NCBI GenBank assembly: GCA_964035795.1
Contig: OZ038322.1
Span: forward strand, 1,213,281-1,277,280
DNA: 64,000 nucleotides
Direction of reading: 5' to 3'
Source of the DNA: Pterobdella sp. o SKG-2022
Lineage: Eukaryota; Annelida; Clitellata; Hirudinida; Piscicolidae
Part shown: in pieces, positions 26,231 to 41,182 of the stretch
How the letters are laid out: each line of letters begins with the position of its first letter
Numbering within the stretch: the stretch's first letter is position 1
Position numbers and translations under genes: made by a program
Notes under the pieces: generated by a model
What the model was told of the DNA's origin: nothing
Databases searched by the model: none
Seen by the model: the letters and a program-made list of their open reading frames with translations, nothing else

Positions 26231-27107
26231 ATAATTGTTATTTTATTGTTCTCACGTTTTGAAGCATAGGCTTCCGATTAGGACAAATTTTATTTACTTA
26301 TTATGCAAGATTGATTAAGAAGTTTTTTGTTGATGTTTCAGATTTTTTGATATAAAATTAAACACATTTTATTTTTTAATAAAAAATGATTGAGGAATAA
26401 AATCAAATATTCTGTGGGCATCTTTATTCAATGTGAACTCTACTTCTAAAGAAATCATATCGCGATGGAAATCAGAAATTTGATGACAAATGAATTATTT
26501 TCTATACATACCTTTAAACAGCCAAAATTTAAAAAACCTTAATTGTTGAGCTTGGAACATTAGATCGAAACAAGACATTTTCTTGAATAATTATACAACG
26601 AACAATACTCATTGAAATTTCACCATTTGCCCTAAAAACTGTTGAAATTATAAGAAACAAATGTATTTAAGGCTCCAACAAAAAAGTTTTGCGATAATTT
26701 CGTTTGTTTTTTTCAATTGTGTCTTCTAGGTTTTACTTTTTGTTTTCGGTATAGCTCACATGCCCTATCTAAAGTCAGCTAGTTTAATCCCATTTTAGAC
26801 AAACAGTTGAAGTTGTAGCAAACGTTTCAAATTATAGAAAAAAGCTTTTACTAATTTGCATTAGAATGGTATGAGCAAGTGTTTAGGAGAAAAGTTAATT
26901 ATGCATAACACGTTTTTCAAATTTAATAAAAAACTACTGAGAAAATTCTAAATTTTATTTTTTATTTTTTCTATGCGTGTTTTAAAACAAAATTCTTAAA
27001 AATTTTTGACCCCAAATAAACTTTTTTAATTCTGAAATGTGGTCTCAGCTTGAACAAAACAAACATTTTCATATAACGAATCGTTCATCAAAAAGAGTAT
27101 TTCAAAG
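26231..27107. other. Intergenic, no feature seen
   Basis: AT-rich; no supported gene or recognised repeat. Confidence 0.5.
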
Positions 27108-29680
27108 CAGCGGTTCTCAATCAGTGGTAATGTAACCCTGGGGGTACACCAGAGTTTGCCAAGAGGAACATCAGATGTCACCAAGGGGTACATTGAAACG
27201 CCTAAATTAATGAGTTATCTATTGTCTGAAAATTGAATCTGCAAGAATTTTACATAGGCCTACTGCCGAGTCTACGACGGTAGCTCTGAATAACAAATTA
27301 TGATGCAACACAGAAAGCGCTATAATAAAACGCATTAATGAATATTAATTAGCGCATGCGTATCTCATAATTTCCGTTTTCGATATTCGAACGTTAATTA
27401 GAGTAAGACAAAATATTGAAATTATACAACTTAAAAGTTGATGAATATACTTCTTAAAAAATAGCTTCAAAACGGATAATGAATAAATGGTTAAACGAAC
27501 TATAGTAGAAAAGAAAAGCGTCTTTTCTCGTCACCACAGTAAGCACGGAAATAGCACAGCGAGTTGCAGACACACCGAAAGAACCCAACTCTTCTGATGA
27601 CAATCGCGAGAGATCAGAAAATATGATGAGAATTATTTATCTTTTAGATTCACGTGATGCGGCGAACAATGAAAACTGAAATCGCATTGTATCATTTGTT
27701 ATTCTCCAACCATTCAATGAAGCCTTTATTACTTTTGGCTCGACCTGAAAGTCGTTCTAAGTAAATAAATGAGTTGTTACTCCAGCGTCATTTTAAGCAC
27801 AAACATTCTCTTCCCAAAGATAAATTTTCTAATAAAAAAAGAAGTGAAACAAGGTAGGGAGACACTACAAACATTCACAACAGCATATTCACAAGCTGTA
27901 GAAGCTTTTTATTTCCTAGTCTGAGAATTGATCAAACTGGGAAAGCGCATACAATAAGGGAAAACCTGATATTGCCTGCTGCAAAAGATATTGTGTCATC
28001 TGTGCTGGGGTAAAATACTGCCCAAAAACTTGATATAGTTTTTTCATCAGACAGTACTGCTTCTCGTAAAATTCAAGATTTAGAGACCAAAGTTAAATCA
28101 ATTTTTATACAAAGAATCCAGCCAAGCAAATTTTTTGCAAGTCAGTGAGATAAGAGTACAGATGTGAAAAACTTAACACAGCTGATATGTATGCTGGGCA
28201 CGAATTTGAGCAGTCTGTTGAAAAGGAAGTTCTGTTCGGTGAGTTTTTAGCTAGTCGGACAACTGCAGCAGATCTATTTCGAAAGGTTAATGATTTCATG
28301 ACTTCAAATGAATTAAAACGGCAAAGTTGTGTGGAAGTTTTTGCAGATAGAGCAGCTGCATTGACAAGTAAACAGGAGAAAGTTGTCACCAGAATTAAAG
28401 AAATAGCATCAAAACCAAAGTTCACACATTGCAGTATATATCGTGATGCTGCGAAAGCCATGCCTTCCAGTTTAAAAACAGTTTTGGACAGATAAGTTGA
28501 AGTCGTTAATTTCGTAAAATCTCGTTTGCTCAACTCAAGTTTGTTTTTATTAATGTGTGATGAAACGTGGAGTGAGCAAAAGAAGCTTCAAAATTAAGAT
28601 GGTTGTCACGAGGAAGTGATATCTCGACTCTAAACTTCGTGCAGAGGCTCAAATATTTGCGGTGAACAGTAAATTTTCTCAAACCAATTTATTTCTGAAT
28701 GATTTGTGATTGATGAGATTGGCATATTCAGCAGACAATTTTGATAAACTTAAGCAGTAAAATTCTAGTTTGCAAGCACGAAATAGAACTCCATTCGTGG
28801 TTGTTGACAAAGTCATAGCAGTGGTCAAGAAGCTTCAGTTCATAGTTTCAAATGCTCCACCACATTCAGACTTGCAAAAAGATTAAAAAATCACTGTTCT
28901 CAATTGATTTTGAATTTTCACTTTTTAATTCCTAAACAGTTGGACGAATACAGTTGGATTCAAAATTCACATGCTGAAGACATCTATAGATTTTCCGTTT
29001 AAATTCTTTACTTTTTTCTACAACTTTGCTAATGAATAATGACAAGGTTTTACTTGTTGAAAATTTTAGCTAAATAAAATTTTTTTCCACGTGTTCTTAT
29101 AAATCCTCATAATTTAAAGTTTAGAGGTAAAATTCAAGTTTACAAGAAAACATACGGTATCTCAAAAAATATGCTGAAGTTGCCTGTTGGTTGCCCCAGA
29201 AAAAAGATCAATTCCTAGAACTGTCGTGTGATGGTGATCTAAGAAATGAATTTAAGAGGAGCTTTCTGAATGATTTCTGGTTGAAAAGAAGAAGAGAATA
29301 TGGATTGATTTTTGACAGAGCTTTGAAATTGTTGATATTTTTTATTACATTAAATTTTGTGGAACTTGTTTTGTTTGCAATGCTGGCAATCAAAAATAAA
29401 CACCAAACGAAACTTGATCTTGAGCTGAACTTGCGTCTGGCAACATTGAAGCCTGGCATTGCAAACTTATGCAAATCAAAACAAGCACAATGCTCATATT
29501 GAGCAACAAAGTTTCATTGCCTTTGTTACAACACAGTAGTTTCTTTGAGTCAATATACATAGTTTTTATCATTGTTGTTTCTGGTAGGCCAAGTACTCGC
29601 GAGGCAGGTTGGTTGGGGGTACAAGCGGCGAATAAATATTTTGGCTGGGGTAGAATAAAGAAAAAGATTGATAACCACTG
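27108..29680 (+). mobile_element. Decayed hAT transposon (ZBED5/FAM200-like transposase)
   Basis: Ends are CAGCGGTTCTCAATC at 27108 and, inverted, CAGTGGTTATCAATC at 29680, the CAGNGGTTCTCAA terminal inverted repeat of hAT-Charlie elements. The transposase is in pieces: an N-terminal piece near 27480, a central part at 28187-28495 (DLFRKVNDFMTSNELKR, FADRAAALTSKQ, THCSIYRDA) and the C-terminal dimerisation region at 29191-29460 (FLELSCDGDLRNEFK, FWLKRRREYG, KLDLELNLRLATLKPGI). Stops and frameshifts interrupt it. No convincing 8-bp target duplication remains (TTTCAAAG versus TTTTACGA). Confidence 0.85.
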
Positions 29681-30270
29681 TTTTACGAAATATTGACATA
29701 GTTCATAGAAATTACTAAAAAATAGATTAAAATACTTATTATTTCATATTCAGTTCAAAGAAACACTGGAGAATTTTATATTTCGAACAAAGGTTTTCGA
29801 AAAACATGTTTGCATCAGTAGGTTCAATAAACAGTTTATTAAATGAACGTGACGATGCAAACATGTTAAATAAATGCAAACAGCTCTACTTAATGAATTC
29901 CGGTTATCAGTCATATGAACCAATAATGTATTTTTTGTGTAGGATGGTGACAACTTCAAAACTTTCTTTGAAACGTCATAATCGTTTGCGTAAGACTTTT
30001 GATAGTATCTCATCTAATGAACCTTGCCTCTCAACTCAAATGTGCCGCTCTAAAAATATGTTCAAGGAACTGGACCAAACTAGTGAATTTTATCCTTAAC
30101 TTTTTATTTTTGGCTGACTCAACCCCTAAAGTCTCATCCTCTAAGTGGATTATTGACACAAAAATATTTAAAAATCCTTTTTAATTTACCAGCAAATATT
30201 CCACATCAATGTGAGAAATTTATTTGTTTTTCACCTTTTTTGGTGTCTATTTGACAAAAATAAAAGAACA
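29681..30270. other. Intergenic, no feature seen
   Basis: One open frame of about 97 codons (29806-30099) has no recognisable similarity and no splice context; not called as a gene. Confidence 0.45.
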
Positions 30271-30444
30271 GTCGGCCTGTATAGCTCAGAGGTGAAGCAT
30301 TAGACTAATTATCCAAAGTTACCAGGTTCAATCTCGCGTGGGCTGACAATTAGCACATATTCTACAACGTGATTTTGCTACATTAAATTTTCAGTAGATG
30401 CTTTGATCCATAAAGAAAAGCACTTTATAAATACCGCATTACAC
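30271..30444 (+). mobile_element. tRNA-derived SINE, copy 5
   Basis: Plus-strand, nearly full length: head GTCGGCCTGTATAGCTCAG, anticodon loop CTAATTA, B box CAGGTTCAATCTC, body GCTACATTAAATTTTCAGTA, 3' end GCACTTTATAAATACCGCAT. Confidence 0.8.
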
Positions 30445-31029
30445 TATATTGAATTAGATTAAAAAAAAATTGACATTATTTTTAAACTTTAAATCTTGTC
30501 AATGGGTCGGAATGTTTAAGGATGTTGGACTGAAATCTAAATTTATATTGTGAAGTTGATGTTGTTCAAACTCAATAATGTTGTAAAATATGAACTGAAA
30601 TTAAAAAACTCAACTTTTCGCTTCAATTAAAAACCTTCACAAATTTGTTTCGAAACTGACCAAATATATTAACGATAATGGTAAAATGACTTGAGACCAC
30701 AAGACCACAAGATCACAATGAACAAAAAAATTAAAGAATGTAGAAAATAGTTTCAAAAAGAAACAGAGATCAAAAAGCTTCTATTTTCATGACAAGAGTA
30801 TAAAAAGTAATATATTTAAATAAAATCCGCTTTGAACTCTTGGTACCTACCCAGCCCAGTTTGGCAGATGATGATGGTATTATATAAACCAGTCATCATC
30901 TTGGTCTGAGCTGAGTGTTGTGGGGTTGGTTTGAGTGGTAGTTTCGAGATTCATGGTTATCGGTTGTAAAATAATTGTTTCAAACCTGTTGGCAGCCTTA
31001 ATTAAGAAAGTACAAGGTGTTTAAAGTCC

Positions 31030-31330
31030 ACCTTAATTTAAACATGCTATCTAAACAATCTATGAAGTTAAACCCATACCGTTTTACCTCACCTCTTGAA
31101 AACAGCAACTATCTCTCTCCCTTTTTAAAAACTTTTTATACAACTCTATACTCTTCCTCCTTGACAATCCAATATCAAACCTATCAAAAGAAAAAATAAA
31201 GCCCAGGCATTTTTAGCATTCTTTACCTATTTGAAAAGCCATTGAGAACTGAGAGTCATCGCCTTCTTGTTCATTGTCATATCTGTTTGTTGTTATGTTT
31301 TCGAAGCATTTGTGAAATGGATTTGCAATG
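31030..31330 (-). mobile_element. LINE 5' endonuclease fragment (same family as 41950-42330)
   Basis: Minus strand encodes RRKSIELYKKFLKRERDS and then CCFQEVR, the N-terminal start of an AP-type endonuclease. Nucleotide similarity to 41950-42330 is visible, including GCCCAGGCATTTTTAGCA. Confidence 0.55.
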
Positions 31331-31769
31331 TTTTTTTCATGTCTAACAGTATCTCTTGAATGGATCCAGTTTCACTTTTTCCATTGATTTTTTGTACAGC
31401 TTTTGTTCGATAAGCTTTGAAAGGATGGTTTTGCAGAAGTGAAGCTTTTGATGGAATAGGTCTAGCATTGAGATAGTTGGGGTTGTGTTATTTTGACCAT
31501 TAGTTGGTTATAACACTTTGAGTGAGATTTCATAACATGAAGAAGTTATATAAAATTCAAGTCATTAAAAAACCATACGATGTCTCTAAAAAATATTTAT
31601 CTTTATAATTTCAAACATTCATATTATGAAGAAGCATCGTCCATCCTCCAAGTGGTTTTAGGCAACCTCCTGCCTGATGCATTACTACCAACATGAAGTA
31701 ATACTTAATACACTGGTTTATCTTGACTTAAATTAAATTAACAAACTGGAAAGATTAAAAATTTATTGG

Positions 31770-32840
31770 TGAGTAACAAACTTCATTGAAGATAAGCCGG
31801 TTAAGAATGATAATAGCCAAATGTCCTTGGATATGGATTCCAAAAAAAAAGCATAGAGAGCATTATCTGCATCTACTCAATGTGAAACTTCCATGGAATC
31901 CAGATAATTTTCCTGAAATGGATGCTGTGGAAAGTCTTAGCCAGCCAGTCAGAATAGTTAGAAAAGCCATTAATAAGAGGAGCTTTGAGAAAGCAGCGGG
32001 CCCTTCGGGTATTGTCGATTAGGTGCTTAGATCCTCTGGAAGCAGGAAGTGTTGCTATGATTTGAGATCTCATTGAAAACATAATCTTTGTGAACTCATT
32101 ACCGTCTGAGTGGCAGAAAAGCCACATAGTCAGTGTATATAAAAGTAAAAGTATTGCTTTAAACAAATCAAATTATCGAATTTTGAAGTTAATTGAACAA
32201 GTTATTTAAGTTTCAGAGCGCGTGATGAAAGGATTCACGATAGAATGGTGTTTAATGAAATGCAATGTGGTTTTATGCAAGGCCGAGGTACAGCTAACGT
32301 TATATTTATTTTTCCTCAGTTGCAATAAAACTTTTGGTTGCTGGTAAGCCCTTCTACTTAGCCTTTATTGATTTAGAAAAAGCTTTTGACAGTCTCATTT
32401 GAGAAAGCATGCGGAAGCTGGAAACCGATGAATGGCTTGTGAGAATCGTACCATCCATGTACAAGGAAGTGAGAAGCAGAGTGAGAGTAGGTGATGAGTA
32501 TTGCGACTCGTTTGATGTTCGAGTGGGCGTCTATCAAGGTTCCATTCTTAGCTCATTATTCTTTGTTATTGTGCTGGAAACTCTATTTTTGGAGTTTCGT
32601 ACAGATTGCTCTTGGGGGATTTTGTATGCTGATGACTTGATAGTACAAGCTCAGTACATGGATAAACTTCTCGCAAAGTTGAAAACGTGGAGTAGCTAAA
32701 AATGCTATTTAATGTAGCAGTTAATAAAAATTTGTGCAAGAAACGCAGTGGTATAAACGGTTTTTGGCCTCGAATGTCCTCGCTGCCTTGATACAGTTTG
32801 ACCTGTCGATAAAAGATTAGTGAAGCAAATCATGGTTGGT
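31770..32840 (+). mobile_element. LINE reverse-transcriptase fragment, 5' half of an interrupted element
   Basis: Plus-strand, frameshifted. Recognisable blocks in order: HYLHLLNVKLPWNPDNFPE, AAGPSGIV, QCGFMQGRGTANVIF, FIDLEKAFDS, WLVRIVPSMYKEVRSRVRVG, GVYQGSILSSLFFVIVLE, FYADDL-type LYADDLIVQ, then a zinc-knuckle-like CKKRSGINGFW and VDKRLVKQIMVG. The family is a non-LTR element common in marine invertebrates. It stops at a 9-bp direct repeat and resumes at 34391. Confidence 0.85.
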
Positions 32841-33010
32841 AGTTTTTTAGACATATAAATTTACTTATAAATAATATAAGGTTAAAAAGTATAAAAAATC
32901 CAAAATAGAAAAAAAAATAAAAACTAAGAAGCATATTACATGGGTCTCAATACCGTACATCCCAAAGATGAGCCGACAGACGCAAATCAAATCAAATCAA
33001 TGACGAGTAT

Positions 33011-33048
33011 GATTATAGTGGCATCAACTTCAAGAGTTTCTAGACCAC
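33011..33048 (+). repeat. TATAGTGGCAT hairpin module, copy 5
   Basis: GATTATAGTGGCATC, AACT, TCAAG, AGTT, TCTAGACCAC. Preceded by AATCAATGACGAGTAT, as at 55848. Confidence 0.7.
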
Positions 33049-33184
33049 TGAGTATTATGAACTTTGAATGCAATTTAATATAATGTATGTTTTCTTAGAT
33101 ATTTTAAAAAAATTATGCAAGTACAACTAAATAAACAAAACAATTAACTAAGATTATATGAAAAGTCTGTTGTTTGAAACAAAA

Positions 33185-33818
33185 GCAATCATAATAATAC
33201 TTAGATAAATGAAATTTAGAAAACTGAGTTGACTTTATGAATGTATAAAAATAATTAAATCTGTGATAATAAACAAAAAATATATATAGATGAAACTTCA
33301 AATAAAATATTTTGAGCTATCAAATGTTAATTTTAGACAAAATTTGAACAACTTCATTGTCTTTATCTTTTTTCTTCAATGGGACTTCCACATCATCCCA
33401 ATTGAAACCAGAAATTGCTCATCTTTTTCTTTATTGTTACATTCTTTGATATTAATTAAATGATAATATTCTTTTTTATCTTTTATAGAATTTTCATCCA
33501 AGAAATGCCAGCTTTTATTACCTCCAAAGAACCATTAAGTGTTTATCTTTGTAATTTTTGTTGTTGCATAAGATAAAATTGATGATGTTCACAATTTATC
33601 TTTTTTCTATGTAAAGTAAAAAATCCGAAATCATCCCAAAAGAAGTCGTTCTTGTATGTTTTGTACTAAGTTATCAAAGTTTGAAATAAAATTGCGAAAT
33701 TATTTTAAATAATAATATTATGACCTTTTAAACTAAACTATGTAGTTTTTAAGTATAAAAATCGACTATTCGAGCCACCATTATAACTTCGACAGGCCAA
33801 CTTCGGTTGGCTCCAATA
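33185..33818 (+). repeat. Left arm of a 630-bp inverted repeat pair
   Basis: Near-identical by eye (about 97%) to the reverse complement of 41183-41815. Similarity runs from CAATCATAATAATACTT to about CTTCGGTTGGC. Confidence 0.85.
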
Positions 33819-34390
33819 AGTACGCAGCATCAAATAAAGACTCAAACACAATTTCAGGCATAAGCAAGCATGCACGAGAATGCTCCCATGGAAAAGTTGA
33901 CTGGTATGAGCCAGTGATCCTGAAAACAATAATTTAAAAAAAATAAAGCATTCCTTCAAATTAAACTATAAACACGGGAGAGCTTGGAGATGAGAAAAAA
34001 TAAATCGGTGAGGATTGGCTTCAATGACCCACAGTTGCCTGGAACCCAATACTGATGAAGTTGCAATAATTGGACTATAAGAACTTGGGGAAAGCAAAAA
34101 CGAGGAGGCATAGAGATTAATTTCTCTACACCAGAAAATATATTTTTCTTTGAAGGTACAAATTAAACATTGAAATAATAGCATTTAAAAATAAGTTTTT
34201 TTCTAAATTAAATAATAACCAACTTTTGATACTTATAGTCTTTGTTTAAACTGCTTTATAACCATAATTACTAAATTCATTTTTTTCGCTGATGTTTTAT
34301 GATAAGTATCGAAAATTATAGCTGTTTTTTTTTTTGCTCAATAAATTTAATAAAGTTCTTCTATAAATCGACGTGTAAAAATTGTTGTAT

Positions 34391-34990
34391 ATGGTTGGTG
34401 ATGAAGCCCTGGAAGTATTTTCAGACTTCTGCTATCTTGTGGATATGTTATCTGCAAGTGGTGGATGTGAGCTTGCTTCAATAGTACGTTGTAAGTGTTC
34501 CTGAGGTTAGTTTTGCCAACTTCTTTTTCTCACTAACCGCCACTTATCACTATTGATTAAAGATCGTATCTATTCAACCTGTGTCAGATGCGTTATGTGG
34601 TATGCTGTTGAAACATGGGCTGCAACAGTATCCACATTGGACCGCCTTAACCAAAACGACCTGGCCATGATTCGCTGGATGTGCAACGTTAGAGCGAATG
34701 ATAATGTTCATTGTGACTCTTTCATTTCTAAGCTTGGCATTCAGAATGTTGAGGTAGTTCTTCGTACCAGCAGAATGAGGTGGTTTGGATCTCGCAGATG
34801 CGAAAGTTGGAGTTAGATTTTTGCAAGAAACCTGAAAGGCCGAAAAAACTCGAAAAAAATTTGTATTGAATAAAAAAAAAACTAGGCATCGTTTGTGTAG
34901 ATCCTTTTCATCGCTCTGAGTGGAAAGACCGCTTTAGAGAAATATCTTTCAAAAAGCCTAACACTTTCTGAAGAAAAACAGGCTATAAAG
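34391..34990 (+). mobile_element. LINE fragment, 3' half of the interrupted element
   Basis: Continues the LINE of 31770-32840: DEALEVFSDFCYLVDMLSA, GGCELASIVRCKC, RIYSTCVRCVMWYAVETWA, LAMIRWMCNVRAND, TSRMRWFG, then ACAGGCTATAAAGAAGGTTT with a short TTGATT tail. Confidence 0.85.
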
Positions 34991-35234
34991 AAGGTTTGAT
35001 TAATTTTTCTTCCAACCATTTTGCTTTTTTGAAAAAATAAATAATTGGAAATAAAAAACTAAAATTATGTTTGAGATTATAAGACTCAATCATGAAGATT
35101 TGAAATAAGTTTTTGTGGAAGTTATAAATTTGAGGGGGTTTGCAAGATTTTTCTAAAAGATGATGCATCAACTTTAGAACCTCTTGGTTCCCTTAAAAAT
35201 ATTTGCCCTGACTTGCTATGTTCATTGTGTTCGA

Positions 35235-35655
35235 TGATCTTAGTCTTTTTCTTTCAGGCAATGAAGAAACATTTGATATTTTTGATGAAAGATAGACTTT
35301 TCATTTTGAGACCTTCATGCACTTTTAGTATCATCTTGTATTGAGTTCTTCATTTTACAGAGCAAACGTTGTGATCAAACATTCTAGCTCCTAATAATTA
35401 ATCGATTTGTCATGTTAAATAATGACTGGATTTTCTGGGTTTGTAACTTGGGTAATCCCATTAGTACAATGTTTCCATAATCAATGCGACTCGATATCAA
35501 GGCTGATACAAGTGTTTTGAGTGACTTGGTTTAGGTAATTTTTGAAGCTTCTTATCTTCTCAATGATGAAAATGACATTTGCAAGAATTTTTTAAAATGA
35601 GTCTTCATGTTTAGATTTTTGCCATAGTAGACACCGAGATCTTTAACTGAATCAA
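35235..35655 (-). mobile_element. CR1/L2-like LINE 3' fragment
   Basis: Minus strand encodes, with frame breaks, SVKDLGVYYGKNLNMKTH, KTLVSALISSRIDYGNIVL and GLPKLQTQKIQSLF, the C-terminal region after the reverse transcriptase in CR1/L2 elements. Confidence 0.7.
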
Positions 35656-35799
35656 AACAAATTATAATAAAAAATACATCCTATGTCGAGAATTGCTTCA
35701 TAATTAGAGAAATAGCACAGTTCATAATTAGAGAGACAGAAAATCCAAATGGATTGCCATATCTTGCATTAAGAAAATTTTCTGAGAAACACTTTAAGA

Positions 35800-35966
35800 A
35801 AACGGATGGAAGAAAAACGACCAAAAGGAAGAATGAAGAGAAAAATGCTAAATGACATGATGGGAGAGGGTTTTGGAGCATTGAAGAGAAAGGTTGAAGA
35901 GAGAAGAAGCTAGAAACACCTGATTTGAGAAATCTGCCGATGGCAGAGTAACTATGATGATGATTG
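35800..35966 (+). mobile_element. LINE C-terminal fragment
   Basis: Encodes GRMKRKMLNDMMGEGFGALK and RKVEERRSW, then ICRW, matching the extreme C-terminus of RTE-like LINE proteins; followed by a short TGATGAT tail. Confidence 0.6.
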
Positions 35967-36359
35967 TTTTCATTTCTATGTTAAGCGGTTCAACTTCGAC
36001 GTAAGAATATCGCCGCTATAAGCTGTTTTCTCCTTCAACCTTTTCAGACGCGAAAACAACTTGTGTTTTAATGAAAACTTTTCTCAAGACAATAAAACAT
36101 AAGTATTACAGTGGCGATAAAAACTACGTTAATGGTGATAATTAATATTGTGGTGGTGATAATGGTGCTTATATAGTTATTAGTTGAGGTTTTGGTATCA
36201 AAAAAGGTGACAGTTCATAATAGCGGTGATATTTTTGATAACGTACAATAAAGTATATGTATTCAGATAAAACACGTAAGTTAACAATGACCCAGTTGTG
36301 AGCGGCTAAAGAATGGCTCGTTCTGGCAGGTTGATGAATATGAAAGGCAGTGAAATGAG

Positions 36360-36426
36360 GTGAAAGGAAGGAAGGAAGAAAGGAAGGAAGAAAGGAAGGA
36401 AGGAAGAAAGGAAGGAAGGAAGGAAG
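36360..36426 (+). repeat. Purine microsatellite (GGAAGGAAA)n
   Basis: About 65 bp of GAAGGAAGGAAGAAAG units, entirely purine on the plus strand. Confidence 0.9.
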
Positions 36427-37859
36427 TGAAAGGTGCAGTGGTGAAAAAATGTTTGCCTTCAAAAGGAAGACGGGTCCGGCTGTTTGTTGGCCTGTGGTGC
36501 ATTGGGGCTCGTTTTGGAACTTTTGCAGACTTGTCGAGATGTTCGGTTAATTATCAAATTTTCCACAAGCAATGTTGATCTTTTAATCATTTAGTTTTCA
36601 GAGTTTGTTCAGGCAGGTTGCCAACTTGCACTTTCGCATTAAATGTAAACATTTTCATTTAAGTTTGCAGCATTTATGTTGGGGATGGCAAAGTTTGAGA
36701 TAATCGTTTGAAATGTTTGCAGAAGGTCTTGAAGACTCTGTTTCAAGAGTATTCTATTTGTAAAGATCATGTATTTAATTCTTAAACGTTTGATGTAGCG
36801 ATATACACAAGAAAAAGAATTGGAAAAAGGACGAACAATAGAAGAAAAGGAGAAAAAGGAGGCCAGGAACTCTGGCAGTTATCACTACACAAATTTTTAT
36901 AATTAAATACATACATTTTTGAATAATATTCTTGTTTATAATTGCGTATTGGATTCTCAATTTTTCTAAAAATTCAATACGTAAAAGTTTTGAAACGAAG
37001 TATCCAAAACTATTATTCCTGCAAACTGCATTTAAACGATTATCTCTGCTACACTCAACATAAATGTGAAATAAAAATGCTTACATTCAGCTTGAAAGTG
37101 TGAGACAACAACCTGTCTACAATAAATTCAGAAAACTCAATGATTAATAGGACAATTGAGATGTTTGTGATCGAAATTTTTTATAATTACTGAAAATCAA
37201 AACGAGTTGAATTTAGTTCTAAAAGTGGAGTTTTCGAACACCAGACCGACTCTGGGTCCAGTCTTCCAAAAAGTGGGCTTCTCCCCTCCTCTCCACAATC
37301 GGCCTTTCGAAGAAAGAACCAAACCTCTAAGTGGATGTGGTGCGCAGAAAGAGCATTCCAATTATGGGTTGCTGGTCTTCACCCATGAAGCATGCGGCTA
37401 GAACCTTAATGTGCTTATTGTGGCTCAAGACTATACACCAATCTGAATTGGACTCAAAAAATGTTTATTAGATTGAATTTATTGTTTGATTTGTATTCAA
37501 ATTTATTTTGCTTCATTGTTTTGTTTGATTCTTATTTTTGTACGAAGAACAAACCTTTTGGAGTGAGCATGAGTGCAAACCTTGAAGTCACCGACCACTA
37601 GTCTATGCTGTGTTGCACACTCCTCCCCAACAATGACTTATTTAACCTGTTTCTTTTATATATATTACTCCTAATGTTTAAATAAAAAACTCGGCGTTTC
37701 ACGACGCGAGGTATTAGTATTATGGGATAAGCTTAACAAAAAATCTCTAGAGTATGACATTTGTTTTTTTAACGTAAAAAAGTATTTCGAAATAAATATA
37801 AGTTAATTAGATAAATACGAGTATACAGTTTTAAAAATATCGTTAACGTCTAAACTTAC
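36427..37859. other. Intergenic, no supported gene
   Basis: A GC-richer block at 37210-37400 has a 64-codon open frame with no recognised similarity or splice context. The rest is AT-rich. Confidence 0.45.
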
Positions 37860-38270
37860 GATCGAAAAATTGGGGGAATTTCGGCGATTCATAGGGAACA
37901 ATGGTGGGTTATGGGGGGACTCATAGAAAATCGTGGAGCTGTTGTGGAATGATGGTAGTTTGTCTAGGATTAATGAGGTTTGTGGTGAAATATGAGTGTC
38001 TTTGAGGCTCATGAGAGTCATGGTAGTTTTTGGAGGTGATGGGTGTTATTGTGGTGTATTAAATTAAGGTGGTTTGTGGGAAGATATGAAAACTTATGCT
38101 AGTTTGAGGAAATTATTATAGTTTATGGGAGAATTTTTGTTTTGGGGAATAATGGTAGTATGTGGGTTTTTGGGAGATAATGGTAATTTATGGGAATCAC
38201 GGGATTTTATTGAGAGTTTTTGGGGTTATGGTTGGTGATGCGGGTTATAGCGGTTTATGTGAGTAACGAT
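37860..38270 (+). repeat. Degenerate G/T-rich minisatellite
   Basis: About 20 irregular units built on TTTATGGGAATNATGGTAG, units roughly 20-35 bp. The plus strand is strongly G-over-C. Immediately upstream of the unidentified gene at 38332. Confidence 0.5.
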
Positions 38271-38331
38271 GACTTCCGAAGAATCATGTTTTAAAATGAA
38301 GCCCTCACTATCAAATTCCACCACTTTGCAG

Positions 38332-40956
<2,625 letters not shown>

Positions 40957-41074
40957 CAAAACACAACAAAGACCCAACAAAAACTTTAAAAAGACCCTGA
41001 ATTTATCGAAATAATCGAGTTCAACGCAGCATATGATATATAGTAATAAACGCATCAAAAACAATGTATTACAG

Positions 41075-41114
41075 CGGTCTTAAAGACTTAAACAGTTTCA
41101 TGCCACTATAATAA
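41075..41114 (-). repeat. TATAGTGGCAT hairpin module, copy 6
   Basis: Plus strand GCGGTCTTAAAGACTTAAAC, then AGTTTCATGCCACTATAATA; same subtype as copies 3 and 4. Confidence 0.7.
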
Positions 41115-41182
41115 TATTCGCTATTTGTTTTTTTTGTTCGTTTGTTTTTTTGTTTTGTTTTTTTTTGTTTTGATTTTTTTTA

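Larger units (their letters stand above)
32832..34399. mobile_element. 1.55-kb insertion inside the LINE, 9-bp target duplication
   Basis: ATGGTTGGT occurs at 32832-32840 and again at 34391-34399. The LINE protein reads into the first copy (KQIMVG) and out of the second (VGDEALEVFSDFCYL), so 32841-34390 is an insertion. It contains a TATAGTGGCAT module (33011-33048) and the 33185-33818 segment that recurs inverted at 41183-41815. No terminal inverted repeat or long coding frame was found in it; class unknown. Confidence 0.7.

Noticed and set aside
36169..36578. Open frames with LPSFLPSFLP and EGRKEERKE repeats
   Set aside because: Both strands of the purine microsatellite.
37207..37401. 64-codon open frame in a GC-richer block
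   Set aside because: No similarity recognised, no splice context, and too short to call.
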